64,000 bases of DNA from Cupriavidus numazuensis (GTDB lineage: Bacteria > Pseudomonadota > Gammaproteobacteria > Burkholderiales > Burkholderiaceae): contig NZ_CAJPVI010000017.1 in NCBI RefSeq assembly GCF_905397435.1, positions 62,001 through 126,000 of the forward strand. Direction: 5' to 3'. Under the pieces are notes generated by a model. It was not told where the DNA came from. It did no database searches and saw only the letters and a program-made list of their open reading frames with translations. A program made the translations under genes and the position numbers. This document shows, piece after piece, positions 46,896 to 55,353 of the stretch (positions are counted from its first letter, which is position 1; each line of letters starts with the position of its first letter).

Positions 46896-47321
46896 TCATC
46901 GGATAGGCGGAGCCTCCGGCGTTGGCGACACGTGGTGCTGGAGTATCTGCCACGCGCCTTGTCGCCTGGCCAGAATCCACGTTGCCCGCAGCGTCGACGA
47001 CGTTGCGCTGCCATCAGCGAGTACGAAGCGGAAGTCGGCATGCCCCTGCATCAGCAGCGTATCGGGGCCGAGTTCGATCACGCACGGTTCCACCAGACTC
47101 ATGTGCGCCGACCGTAGTGTCTCGGCATAGGAAACGAAGTAGCCCAGAATTGCCTGATACCCGACAGCATGGCCGGGCCTGCCGCCAAAGAACACAGCCT
47201 CTGGCGCGTACAGCGCTGCCAGCGCATCGGGATTCCAAGTGGCCGCCGCGGCATTCCACCGGTTCGCCACGTCATGCACGGTATCGTGGGTACTGGCGGG
47301 GGCTGCGTTGGCGCTAGTCAT
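46896..47321 (-). CDS. SnoaL/DUF4440-like NTF2-fold protein
   Basis: A 141-residue NTF2-like protein: an N-terminal helix pair (VHDVANRWNAAAATWNPDAL), then AALYAPEAVFFGGRP and C-terminal strands ending RATWILARRQGAWQILQHHV. The family includes SgcJ/EcaC-like and ketosteroid-isomerase-like proteins; the exact reaction is unknown. It is convergent with the IclR gene. Its leader contains three AATCAGG repeats just before the ribosome site. Confidence 0.82.
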   Translation of the reverse strand: MTSANAAPASTHDTVHDVANRWNAAAATWNPDALAALYAPEAVFFGGRPGHAVGYQAILGYFVSYAETLRSAHMSLVEPCVIELGPDTLLMQGHADFRFVLADGSATSSTLRATWILARRQGAWQILQHHVSPTPEAPPIR

Positions 47322-47330
47322 GTCTTCCGT

Positions 47331-47351
47331 CCTGATTCCTGATTCCTGATT
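47331..47351. repeat. Three perfect 7-base tandem repeats (CCTGATT)x3
   Basis: CCTGATT is repeated three times head to tail in the upstream leader of the SnoaL-like gene. On that gene's strand each copy reads AATCAGG and ends in a partial ribosome-site-like AGG. Repeat number could change the spacing or number of such sites. Confidence 0.85.
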
Positions 47352-47555
47352 GCCGTGGATTCATTCTGTCCGGCAGCAACCACCATATGCGGTCGTGCCG
47401 TAGTTCCATCGTAAGTCCGGATCGCGGGAGCGGGCGGTGTGCGACGCGCAAGGTTCCGTACAGTGGAAGCCGAGGCAGTCAGTTGGTCATCGTCATCCCA
47501 CGATGGGGAATAATGAGGGACTGGCGCAATCACTGAATCGGCGGAGGACACAGAC

Positions 47556-48029
47556 ATGGCAGATCGAGAGCATCACTATCGGGTTTCGGTCGAGTGGACT
47601 GGCAACAAGGGCAGCGGGACGTCGGGCTACCGCGCCTATGCGCGCGACTATGTGATCCGCTCGGGCGCAAAGCCCGTCATCCCCGGCTCATCGGACCCGT
47701 CATTTCTCGGCGATGCGGCGCGCTGGAATCCGGAGGACCTGCTCGTGGCCTCCGCCGCGGCGTGCCACAAGCTCTGGTACCTGCATCTGTGCGCCGACGC
47801 GGGCATTGTCGTGCTTGCGTATGTCGATGATGCGGAAGGCACGATGATCGAAGCGCAGTCGGGCCGCTTCACAAGGATCGTCCTGCGGCCGCGCGTCACC
47901 GTGCGCGCGGGCGATGACCTGGAACTGGCAGCGCGGTTGCATCACGCCGCCCACGAACAATGCTTTATCGCCAACTCGCTCAATTTTCCGGTGCTGTGCG
48001 AGCCGACCTTCGAGCAGTCGCCCGCTTAG
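47556..48029 (+). CDS. OsmC/Ohr family peroxiredoxin
   Basis: A 157-residue OsmC-type protein that reduces organic peroxides or acts on lipid hydroperoxides in the cytoplasm. The peroxidatic Cys70 is in ASAAACHKLWYL and the second Cys136 in AHEQCFIANSL, with NPEDLLVAS before the first. Length and motif order fit the YhfA/OsmC group. It is divergent from the SnoaL-like gene and is followed by a stem-loop terminator. Confidence 0.9.
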   Translation: MADREHHYRVSVEWTGNKGSGTSGYRAYARDYVIRSGAKPVIPGSSDPSFLGDAARWNPEDLLVASAAACHKLWYLHLCADAGIVVLAYVDDAEGTMIEAQSGRFTRIVLRPRVTVRAGDDLELAARLHHAAHEQCFIANSLNFPVLCEPTFEQSPA

Positions 48030-48032
48030 ACC

Positions 48033-48073
48033 AAGCGTCGCGGTCCCGCTGTTCGGGCCGCCCCGACGCTTTG
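48033..48073 (+). terminator. Stem-loop downstream of the OsmC gene
   Basis: AAGCGTCG at 48033-48040 pairs with CGACGCTT at 48064-48071, four bases after the OsmC stop. The stem can be extended inward with CGG and CCG. TTTGT follows, giving a weak T-run. Confidence 0.6.
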
Positions 48074-48222
48074 TGCGCCTGTTGGCCGTTGCCCACCAAA
48101 ATCAGCCTCTGACAGGCCGTTGCCTACACCTGAGAGCGCGCGCAGTCGGTGGCATGGCATCTGCATAGTCAAGGGTGAACGTCGTATCCGCCGTTCGCTT
48201 TCCATGACTACAGGAGATTCCC

Positions 48223-48477
48223 ATGTCCACGCTACTGATCGAAAACCTGCCCCGCGTCCTCGAACTGGACCGGGCTGCCCGTGCTGCCATCCGCGGCGGC
48301 GTTGCCTACATGCCTGCTTCCATCGCGGTGGGCGAGCCCGACCCGAACGGGCACCTGCCAGGGCCGTCGTTGCCTTCGATGCCACCGCTGCCATCGCTCC
48401 CGCCGATGCTGAAGCTGCCCGAGTTTCCGCCGGGATTCCCGTTCCAGCCCAAGCCGCCTCACATCGTGCCGCTGTAA
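48223..48477 (+). CDS. Small proline-rich protein with Gly-Gly leader-like N-terminus
   Basis: An 84-residue protein behind a strong CAGGAGATTCCC site. Residues 1-26 (MSTLLIENLPRVLELDRAAR, then AAIRGG) look like a double-glycine leader: hydrophobic start, a charged helix with ELDRAA, then RGG at 24-26. The remainder is very proline-rich: 17 prolines in residues 41-84, with PSLPSMPPLPSLPP near 49-61 and a Phe/Pro tail. It has no membrane segment. No C39 protease, ABC exporter or modifying enzyme is in this window. It may be an exported or processed peptide; function unknown. Confidence 0.7.
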   Translation: MSTLLIENLPRVLELDRAARAAIRGGVAYMPASIAVGEPDPNGHLPGPSLPSMPPLPSLPPMLKLPEFPPGFPFQPKPPHIVPL

Positions 48478-48779
48478 GCACCTGTCCCTCCTCGGTTGCC
48501 TGGACGCGTCAAGCGCCGGGCAGCAGAGCGACCGCACCATGGACATCGTCTGGAGTGCCTGGCCAAACCGGCGGGGCACCCGGGCGATGTCCATGCTTCT
48601 TCCTGCGCCACGGAACTCCCGAAACTTCTATTGCTTTCATGTTGAAAGTTAGGCTAGAGTAGTTACTAGCATAATGCTAGTTGATGGGTGGCCGAACTGA
48701 CGCTACCGCTGTGTCAATGCGCGCAGGTGCCGCTTGTGGCGCCGGCAACCGTCGTCGATGTCCGTAGGAGGGCAGTTTC
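48478..48779. other. Upstream region of the thiolase gene, 302 bases
   Basis: No gene is called. It contains two inverted repeats near the 3' end (48634-48648 and 48665-48681), which lie about 100-150 bases before the thiolase start and probably mark a regulated promoter. Confidence 0.5.
48665..48681. promoter_or_regulatory. Perfect palindrome ACTAGCAT-A-ATGCTAGT, candidate operator
   Basis: Eight-base arms around a single central A form a perfect inverted repeat. A second smaller palindrome, CTTTCA-TGT-TGAAAG, is at 48634-48648, and TTGAAA within it resembles a -35 box. Such AT-rich dyads commonly bind dimeric repressors. No TetR or MarR gene is adjacent. Confidence 0.55.
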
Positions 48780-49964
48780 ATGAGTACGCGCGAAGTCGTG
48801 TTGTGTCACCCCGTCCGCACCGCGATCGGTGCATTCAACGGCACTTTGAAAGGCACGCCAGCGGTTGAGCTTGGGGCAGCGGCAATCGCAGAGTCGCTCC
48901 AGCGTTCGGGTATCGATGCCGGCCGCGTCGGCAGCGTGGTGTTCGGCAACGTGATCCAGGCCGGCAACCGGATGAACCCCGCACGGCAGGCCGCCATCCG
49001 CGCGGGCTTGCCGGTATCCGTCCCGGCCATGACCGTCAACCGCGTGTGCGGGTCCGGTGCGCAGGCCATTGCCACCGCCGCGGACGAGGTCAGGCTCGGC
49101 TATGCCGATGTCGCGGTCGCCGGCGGCATGGAGAACATGGACCGCGCGCCGTACCTCGTGCCGTCCGGCCGCTGGGGGCAACGCATGGGCGATACGGTCA
49201 TGCATGACAGCATGCTGTTCGACGGCTTGCAGGATGCGTTCTCCGGCCAGCACTCGGGCTGGCATACCGAAGAACTCGCCACCCGCTACGAGCTTAGCCG
49301 CGATGCCCAGGACCGCTGGGCCGAGCGGTCGCAGCAGCGCTTTGCAAGAGCGCAGGAGCAAGGCCGGTTCGCGTCGCAGATCGTTGAAGTCGCCGTGAAG
49401 GCCAAGGGCGCTCCGGCCGCGTTCAAGGTCGACGAGGCCAATCGTCCCGATACCACGCTGGAGACACTGGCGCGACTGAAGGCGGCATTCCGTGAGGGGG
49501 GGACGATTACCGCCGGCAACGCACCCGGCATCAACAGTGGCGCCGCCGCCATGCTCGTGGCCGAGCGCGCCTTTGCTGAAAGCCAGGGCATGAAGCCGAT
49601 GGCAAGGCTGGTTGCCTACGGTGTCGGCGCGGTGGAACCGGGCTTGTTCGGGCTTGGCCCTGTTCCTGCCGTGCGCCAGGCGCTCGAGCGCGCCCGCTGG
49701 ACGCTCGGCGATATCGAGCGTATCGAGATCAACGAGGCCTTCGCTGCCGTGCCGCTCGCAGTCGCGGCCGAGCTAGGCCTGCCGCACGACATCATCAACG
49801 TGGACGGCGGTGCCATTGCGCACGGGCATCCGATCGGCGCGACCGGTGCGGTGCTGACGACGCGGCTGCTCTATGCGATGCAGTCGGATGGCATCCGGCG
49901 CGGCATTGTCACGCTGTGCATTGGCGGCGGGCAGGGCATTGCGCTTGCCATCGAATCCCTCTGA
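48780..49964 (+). CDS. Acetyl-CoA C-acyltransferase (thiolase)
   Basis: A 394-residue thiolase with the complete triad: Cys90 in NRVCGSGAQ, His350 in [10 protein letters not shown] and Cys380 in LCIGGGQG. It cleaves 3-ketoacyl-CoA or condenses acetyl-CoA units. Similarity to the PhaA/AtoB group is visible ([21 protein letters not shown]), but a beta-oxidation role is equally possible here. ATG at 48780 follows TAGGAGGGCAGTTTC. It precedes the ketopantoate-reductase-like gene by 15 bases. Confidence 0.92.
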   Translation: MSTREVVLCHPVRTAIGAFNGTLKGTPAVELGAAAIAESLQRSGIDAGRVGSVVFGNVIQAGNRMNPARQAAIRAGLPVSVPAMTVNRVCGSGAQAIATAADEVRLGYADVAVAGGMENMDRAPYLVPSGRWGQRMGDTVMHDSMLFDGLQDAFSGQHSGWHTEELATRYELSRDAQDRWAERSQQRFARAQEQGRFASQIVEVAVKAKGAPAAFKVDEANRPDTTLETLARLKAAFREGGTITAGNAPGINSGAAAMLVAERAFAESQGMKPMARLVAYGVGAVEPGLFGLGPVPAVRQALERARWTLGDIERIEINEAFAAVPLAVAAELGLPHDIINVDGGAIAHGHPIGATGAVLTTRLLYAMQSDGIRRGIVTLCIGGGQGIALAIESL

Positions 49965-49978
49965 ACAGGCGAGACCTA

Positions 49979-50902
49979 ATGAAGATACTTGTGCTAGGTG
50001 CCGGCGCCATGGGTGGTTACTATGGCGCACGCCTGATCGAGGCCGGCGCTGATGTCACGTTCCTCGTGCGTGCGGGACGTGCTCAAGCGCTGGCGGAACA
50101 TGGACTGGTCGTACGCAGCGCGCTTGGTGATTTCAAGCGCGCCGTGAAGACGGTGCAGGCGGGGGCGGTCAGGCCCGAGTACGACCTCGTGCTCATGGCG
50201 TGCAAGGCCTATGACCTCGAAGACGCCATGTTGGCGATTGCCCCGGCCGTGGGCAGTGACACGGCCATCTTGCCGCTGCTCAACGGGATGTCCGCCTATG
50301 ACCAGCTCGACGCGCGCTTCGGCAGGAAGCGCGTGCTTGGTGGCGTGTCGTACATCGCGACGACGCTCGCTGACGATGGGACGGTCACCCACGCGGGCAG
50401 CCACGACAGGCTGATCGTCGGTGCACGGGCCCCGGAAGCGCAAGATTTTGCCAGCGCGCTCCATGAGCAGCTTTCCCGGTCGGCAGGCACGCGCGAACTG
50501 TCATCCGACATCGTCCAGGAACTCTGGAACAAGTGGGCGATGATCGCCGCCGGCGCGCTGATGACCTGCCTGATGCGCGGCAACGTCGGCCAGATCATGC
50601 ATACGCACGACGGCAGGAGCCTGACGTTGCAGGCGATTGCGGAGTGCGGTGCTGTCGCGGCACTGAGCGGCTTTCCGCTGCCCGAGGCTGTCGCGAGTGC
50701 TGTCAGCAGCCGGCTACTCGATGCATCGTCGACCTGGGCCGCCTCCATGATGCGCGATATCGCACAAGGCAAACGCCAGATAGAGGCCGATGCGATTGTC
50801 GGAGATCTCGTCGCGCGTGCGGCCGTGCTCGGGCATGAGGTGCCGTTGAGCCGCATTGCCTATTGCCATCTGCAGGTCTATCAGGGCCAGCACGCTGCAT
50901 AA
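49979..50902 (+). CDS. Ketopantoate reductase family protein (PanE/ApbA-like)
   Basis: A 307-residue NADPH enzyme with the Rossmann motif [13 protein letters not shown] at residues 7-19, a conserved Lys in CKAYDLEDA, and the C-terminal helical domain ([20 protein letters not shown]). PanE reduces 2-dehydropantoate to pantoate, but many paralogs act on other 2-keto acids. Its place behind a thiolase suggests a catabolic role rather than vitamin synthesis. GTG or TTG starts were not needed; ATG at 49979 is used. Confidence 0.85.
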   Translation: MKILVLGAGAMGGYYGARLIEAGADVTFLVRAGRAQALAEHGLVVRSALGDFKRAVKTVQAGAVRPEYDLVLMACKAYDLEDAMLAIAPAVGSDTAILPLLNGMSAYDQLDARFGRKRVLGGVSYIATTLADDGTVTHAGSHDRLIVGARAPEAQDFASALHEQLSRSAGTRELSSDIVQELWNKWAMIAAGALMTCLMRGNVGQIMHTHDGRSLTLQAIAECGAVAALSGFPLPEAVASAVSSRLLDASSTWAASMMRDIAQGKRQIEADAIVGDLVARAAVLGHEVPLSRIAYCHLQVYQGQHAA

Positions 50903-50920
50903 CGGGTTTGCCCCGCGCGG

Positions 50921-51907
50921 TTACTCCAGCGGGTACTGGCGGATCAGGTCGCGGATCCTCTCATCGTCGCTGCGCACCTGCTGCGCGAATTCCGCCGGGG
51001 AGTTGACCACGGGCTCGGCGCCCGCCGACGCGATCGTCTTGCGCACATCCGGGTCCTTCACCGCTTCGCGCAAGGCGGCCACGATGCTTTCCGACACGGC
51101 CGCGGGCGTGCCACGCGGCGCGAACAGACCGAACCACGTCACGGACTGGAACTGCGGGAATCCCGCCTCGGCAGTGGTTGGCACCTCGGGCAGCGCGGCG
51201 GCGCGCGTGCGGCCCTGCGTGGCGAGGATCCTCAGCGTGCCCGCCTTGTAGTGGGGCAGGGCAGCGGTGATGCCGGTGAAGGCGAGATTGACGTTGTTGG
51301 CGATCAGGTCGGTCACGATGGGCCCGGTGCCACGGTAGTTCACCAGGATCAGGTTGGGAATGCCCGCTTCGGCCGCCAGTTGCTTGCCGGAGATGCGCGC
51401 GGTGCTCTCGCCGCTCGCGAGCGAGCACGGCTGAGGCGCCGTCCGGCAGTAGCGCACCAGCCCGGACAGCGTGGTCACCGGCAGCTTCGCGCTGGCCACG
51501 ATTGCCGCGGGCGATTGCGAGATGGCCGTGACCGGCTGCAGCCGCGCGAGCGGATCAATGCCTTTCGATCCGGGAAGGTGCTTGGTGGCCACGATGGACG
51601 GTACCTGCAATAGCAGGGTGTAGCCGTCCGGGCGCGCGTCCATGACCTTGCGTGTTCCGATCAGCCCATCGGCGCCGGGCAGGTTCTCCACGACGACGGG
51701 CTGGCCCCACATCGCGCCGAGCTGCTTTGAGACCGCACGCGCCGTGGCATCCGTGCCGCCGCCCGCCGCATAGGGCACGACGATCATTACCGCGCGGTCC
51801 GGCTTCCACGCTGGTTTCTGCGGCTGCTCCGCCATCGAGGCCGACGCCACCATCGAGATCATTGCGCCGGCCATCCATGCCGTGCGGCCCATACGTTTGC
51901 TGTCCAT
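50921..51907 (-). CDS. Bug family (TctC-like) substrate-binding protein
   Basis: A 328-residue periplasmic binding protein with a signal peptide ending near SMAEQ. Bug motifs are VMIVVPYAAGGGTDATARAV, VVVENLPGADGLIGTRKVM and ALPEVPTTAEAGFPQFQ. It contains two cysteines (CRTAPQPC) in the middle domain. It is divergent from the GntR gene, and its upstream region carries an ATAAACAC dyad, so it is probably controlled by that regulator together with the lyase/LeuCD-like operon. Confidence 0.9.
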   Translation of the reverse strand: MDSKRMGRTAWMAGAMISMVASASMAEQPQKPAWKPDRAVMIVVPYAAGGGTDATARAVSKQLGAMWGQPVVVENLPGADGLIGTRKVMDARPDGYTLLLQVPSIVATKHLPGSKGIDPLARLQPVTAISQSPAAIVASAKLPVTTLSGLVRYCRTAPQPCSLASGESTARISGKQLAAEAGIPNLILVNYRGTGPIVTDLIANNVNLAFTGITAALPHYKAGTLRILATQGRTRAAALPEVPTTAEAGFPQFQSVTWFGLFAPRGTPAAVSESIVAALREAVKDPDVRKTIASAGAEPVVNSPAEFAQQVRSDDERIRDLIRQYPLE

Positions 51908-51961
51908 GCTGTCTCCTTGGCCGCCGCGCCATCATGGCGGCGTCGTATCCGGTTTGTTTTA

Positions 51962-51983
51962 GTGTTTATATAGTAATAAACAC
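51962..51983. promoter_or_regulatory. Inverted repeat GTGTTTAT-N6-ATAAACAC, likely GntR operator
   Basis: Eight-base arms separated by six bases form a perfect dyad between the Bug gene (minus) and the GntR gene (plus). The same half-site ATAAACAC occurs twice upstream of the lyase operon (52994-53009). Shared half-sites at two promoters next to a GntR gene suggest binding by that regulator. The region is AT-rich in a GC-rich genome. Confidence 0.65.
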
Positions 51984-52059
51984 ATTATATCTAAGTCAAG
52001 CGGGCGCCGGACGACTGCCGTCCTTGTGCTATCCTCGCCACGTCCCGCACATCACTGCC

Positions 52060-52863
52060 ATGTCCACTCAGGTTCGCCCTCAGACTCCCGCCATCGGCCG
52101 CAATGCCGGTACATCGCTGCATCGGCAGGTCTTCAATGTCCTGCGCGACGAGATCGGCCGCGGCGTCTACGCCGGCACCGGCGCGCTGCCCAAGGAAGAG
52201 GCGATCTGCGAGCGTTTCGGCGTTTCGCGTATCACCGTGCGCCGTGCGCTGGCAGACCTCGCGGCGCAAGGGCTGGTGGAACGGCGGCACGGCCTGGGGA
52301 CGTTCGTCACGGAGCAGACCGCGGGCCGGCAGGCGCCGAGCCTCAGCCTCGTGGATAGCCTGCGCAAGGCGGCCCAGGACACGCAGGTCAAGGTGATCGA
52401 AGTGAGCCAGGCCGAGGCGCCGCCCGATATCGCCGCGCAACTGCAGCTCGCACCCGGTGAACGTGCGCTGCATGCGCTGCGCCTGCGCAGCATGGACCGC
52501 CGACCCGTGATGCTCACCGACGCCTGGATTCCGGCTGCGATGAGCACGGGCGTCTCCGCCGCTGCGCTGAGGAAGCACGCGCTGTACGAGTTGCTGATGA
52601 ACCAGGGCGTACGCTTCGGCAGCGTCGTGCAGGAGATCTCGGCGCAGCTCGCGGATCCCACGCTGGCCGGCCTGCTCGATCTCGAAGTGGGCGCGCCGCT
52701 GCTCAAGCTGCTGCGCCTGATGCACAACCAGGCCAATGAGCCGGTGCTGCACATTGCCATCTACCTGAGCCCGGAACGCAGCCGAATCCTGATGGACTTC
52801 CAGGGCGACAACGTCAACACGCTCGTTACCGGGCAAATCGTGCACGACCTCGGCACGCGCTGA
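52060..52863 (+). CDS. GntR family transcriptional regulator, HutC/UTRA type
   Basis: A 267-residue GntR regulator. The winged helix is at about residues 18-85 (LPKEEAICERFGVSRITVRR, then ALADLAAQGLVERRHGLGTF), and a UTRA effector domain follows (about 105-255). UTRA regulators bind small ligands such as sugars or acids. It lies between the divergent Bug gene and the lyase/LeuCD-like operon and probably represses both. The start at 52060 gives the normal length; the frame is open upstream to 51652. Confidence 0.9.
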   Translation: MSTQVRPQTPAIGRNAGTSLHRQVFNVLRDEIGRGVYAGTGALPKEEAICERFGVSRITVRRALADLAAQGLVERRHGLGTFVTEQTAGRQAPSLSLVDSLRKAAQDTQVKVIEVSQAEAPPDIAAQLQLAPGERALHALRLRSMDRRPVMLTDAWIPAAMSTGVSAAALRKHALYELLMNQGVRFGSVVQEISAQLADPTLAGLLDLEVGAPLLKLLRLMHNQANEPVLHIAIYLSPERSRILMDFQGDNVNTLVTGQIVHDLGTR

Positions 52864-52982
52864 GGTCGGCGCTTTTTTCTACCGGCGCGCCGTCTGGTGC
52901 GCTGTTCTTCCCCCTCTTCCCGCCCTTTCTTCCGCTACGTCCCTGGCGACGCAATAAAGTCTTTGACGCTCGCGCACAGTTG

Positions 52983-53009
52983 TATTTAGAATATAAACAC
53001 ATAAACACG
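52983..53009. promoter_or_regulatory. Two tandem ATAAACAC half-sites before the lyase operon
   Basis: ATAAACAC occurs at 52994-53001 and again at 53002-53009, directly adjacent. An imperfect inverted partner, GTATTTAG, is at 52983-52990. The same octamer forms the dyad at 51962-51983. This is 63 bases before the lyase start, in the expected promoter position. Confidence 0.6.
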
Positions 53010-53071
53010 TGAGCTGATCGGGATCGCGTACCAGCCAGCTCGGAGACAACGCATTTTCCACAGGATCGTCA

Positions 53072-53953
53072 ATGCATCCCACGCAAACCTTACGTCAACG
53101 CCTCGCCGCGCCCGGCATGCTGGTGGCGCCCGGCGCCTATGACGCCATCGGCGCCCGCCTGATCGAGCAGGCGGGCTTTGCCGCGTGCTACATGACCGGT
53201 GCCGGCACGTCCGCCGCGCGCGGGTTTCCCGATTTCGGCCTGCTGTCCATGAGCGAGATGGTCGACAACGCGGCGGTGATGGCGCGTTCGGTGTCGATCC
53301 CGCTGATTGCGGATGCCGACACGGGCTACGGCAACGAACTCAATGTCACGCGCACCGTGCGCGAGTATGAGGCGCGCGGTGTGGCGGGGATTCATATCGA
53401 GGATCAGGTGGAGCCCAAGCGCTGCGGCCATCTCGACGGCAAGGAAGTGGTATCGCGCGAGGCCTTCGTCTCGAAGATCCGGGCTGCGGTCGATGCACGC
53501 CGCACTGCGGAGTTCGTCATCATCGCGCGCACCGATGCGCGAGCGATGCTCGGCATCGATGAAGCGATCTGGCGCGCCAATGCGGCGCTCGAAGCCGGTG
53601 CCGACATGGCTTTCGTTGAAGCGACGCAGAGCCTGGAGGAAGTGGCACTGGTGCCGCGGGCCGTGCGCGGGCCATGCCTGCTGAACGTCGTGCCTGGTGG
53701 CCGCACGCCCATTACCGATCTGCGCGAGGCCGAAGCGATGGGCTACAAGCTGGCGATCCTGCCTGGCCTGATGCTCAAGGCCACCATCGAGGCCGGCGAC
53801 GCCGCTCTGGCCGCGCTCAAGATGACGCATATGGCGCCGACGGTCACGGCCAGCGTGGCCCAGACCTTCCGGCGCTTCGGCGCGGACGAGTGGGACAACC
53901 TGCGCCAGCGCTTCAATGCCGGCGCGCGCGCCACGCACGGGGAGCAGCCATGA
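53072..53953 (+). CDS. Isocitrate lyase/PEP mutase superfamily lyase (2,3-dimethylmalate or methylisocitrate lyase-like)
   Basis: A 293-residue TIM-barrel lyase. The Mg-binding DADTG is at residues 81-85 and the catalytic loop KRCGH at 116-120 (Cys118). Relatives with KRCGH split 2-methylisocitrate or 2,3-dimethylmalate to pyruvate and an acid. The gene is followed by LeuC- and LeuD-like genes, which recalls the dimethylmaleate hydratase plus dimethylmalate lyase set. PrpB is the main alternative, but no prpC is here. ATG at 53072 has a poor ribosome site. Confidence 0.87.
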   Translation: MHPTQTLRQRLAAPGMLVAPGAYDAIGARLIEQAGFAACYMTGAGTSAARGFPDFGLLSMSEMVDNAAVMARSVSIPLIADADTGYGNELNVTRTVREYEARGVAGIHIEDQVEPKRCGHLDGKEVVSREAFVSKIRAAVDARRTAEFVIIARTDARAMLGIDEAIWRANAALEAGADMAFVEATQSLEEVALVPRAVRGPCLLNVVPGGRTPITDLREAEAMGYKLAILPGLMLKATIEAGDAALAALKMTHMAPTVTASVAQTFRRFGADEWDNLRQRFNAGARATHGEQP

Positions 53954-55353
53954 CTCCGCGCACGCTGTTCGACAAGGTCTGGGACGCGCATGTCGTCCGC
54001 GACCTCGGCGATGGCTGGGCGCTACTGCATATCGACCGTCATCTGCTGCATGACCTTTCCGGGCCGCCGGCGCTGCGGGACGTGGCCGCGCGCGGCCTGA
54101 AGCTCCACGATCCGTCGCTGGTGTTCTCGACACCGGACCACGCCGTGTCCAGCCAGCCGGGGCGCGATGGCCACACCTTCGCCCTTGGCGGCAGGCTGTG
54201 GGAAGGCCTGCGCGCGGGCTCCGCCATGGCGGGGATCACGATGTTCGACCTCGGGCAGCCGGGGCAGGGCATCGTGCATGTGATGGGCCCCGAGCTTGGC
54301 ATCGTGCTGCCCGGCCTGACCGTCATCTGCGGCGACAGCCACACCTGCACCAACGGCGGCCTCGGCGCGATGGCCTTCGGCGTCGGCACATCCGAAAGCA
54401 CGCATGCGTTGGCCACGCAGACGCTGCGGCAGCAGAAGCCGAAGCGCATGCGGATACGCTGCGACGGTGAACTGGCTGCCGGCGTGACGGCGAAGGACCT
54501 GATCCTTCATATCATCGGCAGGCTGGGCGCGGCCGCTGGCGTTGGCTACGCGATCGAATTCGCCGGCTCGGCGATTCGCGCGCTCGACGTGGAAGCGCGC
54601 CTGACATTGTGCAATCTGGGCGTGGAGCTTGGCGCGCGCTTCTCCATGGTTGCGCCCGACGAGAAGACGATCGAATGGATCCGCGGGCGCCAGTACGCCC
54701 CCGCGGGTGCACAGTTCGAGCAGGCCGCCGCATGCTGGCGCGGGCTGGCCACCGACGAAGACGCGGTATTCGATCGCGAAGAGTACTTCGATGCCGCGGC
54801 GGCGGTGCCTACCGTGACGTGGGGCACGAGCCCCGAACACGCAATTCCGGTCGATGGCGCGATTCCCAGCGTCGACGACACGGCCGACGCGGCGCAGCGC
54901 GAGGCCATTGGCGCTGCGCTTGACTACATGGGCCTGCAGCCCGGCACCGCGATCGCCGGCACACCGGTGGACTGGGTGTTTATCGGCTCGTGCGCCAACT
55001 CGCGGCTCTCGGACCTGAGAGCGGCCGCCGCTGTCGCCAACGGGCGGCGTGTGGCGCCGGGCGTCACGGCCTGGGTGGTGCCTGGTTCGGAAAACGTGAA
55101 GCGCGCCGCCGAGGCAGAGGGACTGCGCGAAGTCTTCGAGACAGCAGGCTTCCAGTGGCGCGAGCCCGGCTGCAGCATGTGCGTAGCCGCCAATGGCGAG
55201 CAGGTGCCACCGGGCAAGCGATCCGTGTCGACGTCGAACCGTAATTTCGTCGGACGCCAGGGGCCGGGTGCGCGCACCCATCTTGCGAGCCCCGCCATGG
55301 CCGCCGCCGCGGCCGTGACGGGCTGTATCACCGATGTGCGGAGCCTGGCATGA
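53950..55353 (+). CDS. LeuC-like aconitase superfamily hydratase, large subunit
   Basis: A 467-residue protein of LeuC length. The 4Fe-4S cysteines are Cys348 in FIGSCANSRLSDL and Cys408 and Cys411 in PGCSMCVA. HDPSLVF and CGDSHTCTNGGLGAMAFGVG are typical. It isomerises or hydrates a 2-hydroxy or unsaturated dicarboxylate together with the LeuD-like partner. Next to a PEP-mutase-type lyase, hydration of dimethylmaleate or a citraconate-like acid is more likely than leucine synthesis; no leuB or leuA is here. Its start overlaps the lyase stop (ATGA). Confidence 0.9.
   Translation: MTPRTLFDKVWDAHVVRDLGDGWALLHIDRHLLHDLSGPPALRDVAARGLKLHDPSLVFSTPDHAVSSQPGRDGHTFALGGRLWEGLRAGSAMAGITMFDLGQPGQGIVHVMGPELGIVLPGLTVICGDSHTCTNGGLGAMAFGVGTSESTHALATQTLRQQKPKRMRIRCDGELAAGVTAKDLILHIIGRLGAAAGVGYAIEFAGSAIRALDVEARLTLCNLGVELGARFSMVAPDEKTIEWIRGRQYAPAGAQFEQAAACWRGLATDEDAVFDREEYFDAAAAVPTVTWGTSPEHAIPVDGAIPSVDDTADAAQREAIGAALDYMGLQPGTAIAGTPVDWVFIGSCANSRLSDLRAAAAVANGRRVAPGVTAWVVPGSENVKRAAEAEGLREVFETAGFQWREPGCSMCVAANGEQVPPGKRSVSTSNRNFVGRQGPGARTHLASPAMAAAAAVTGCITDVRSLA

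Noticed and set aside
48120..48662. Alternative overlapping frames around the proline-rich gene, including a 180-codon plus-strand frame
   Set aside because: They lack ribosome sites and read the proline codons as Arg/Ala/Cys-rich sequence. The 84-codon frame has a strong ribosome site and a coherent composition.
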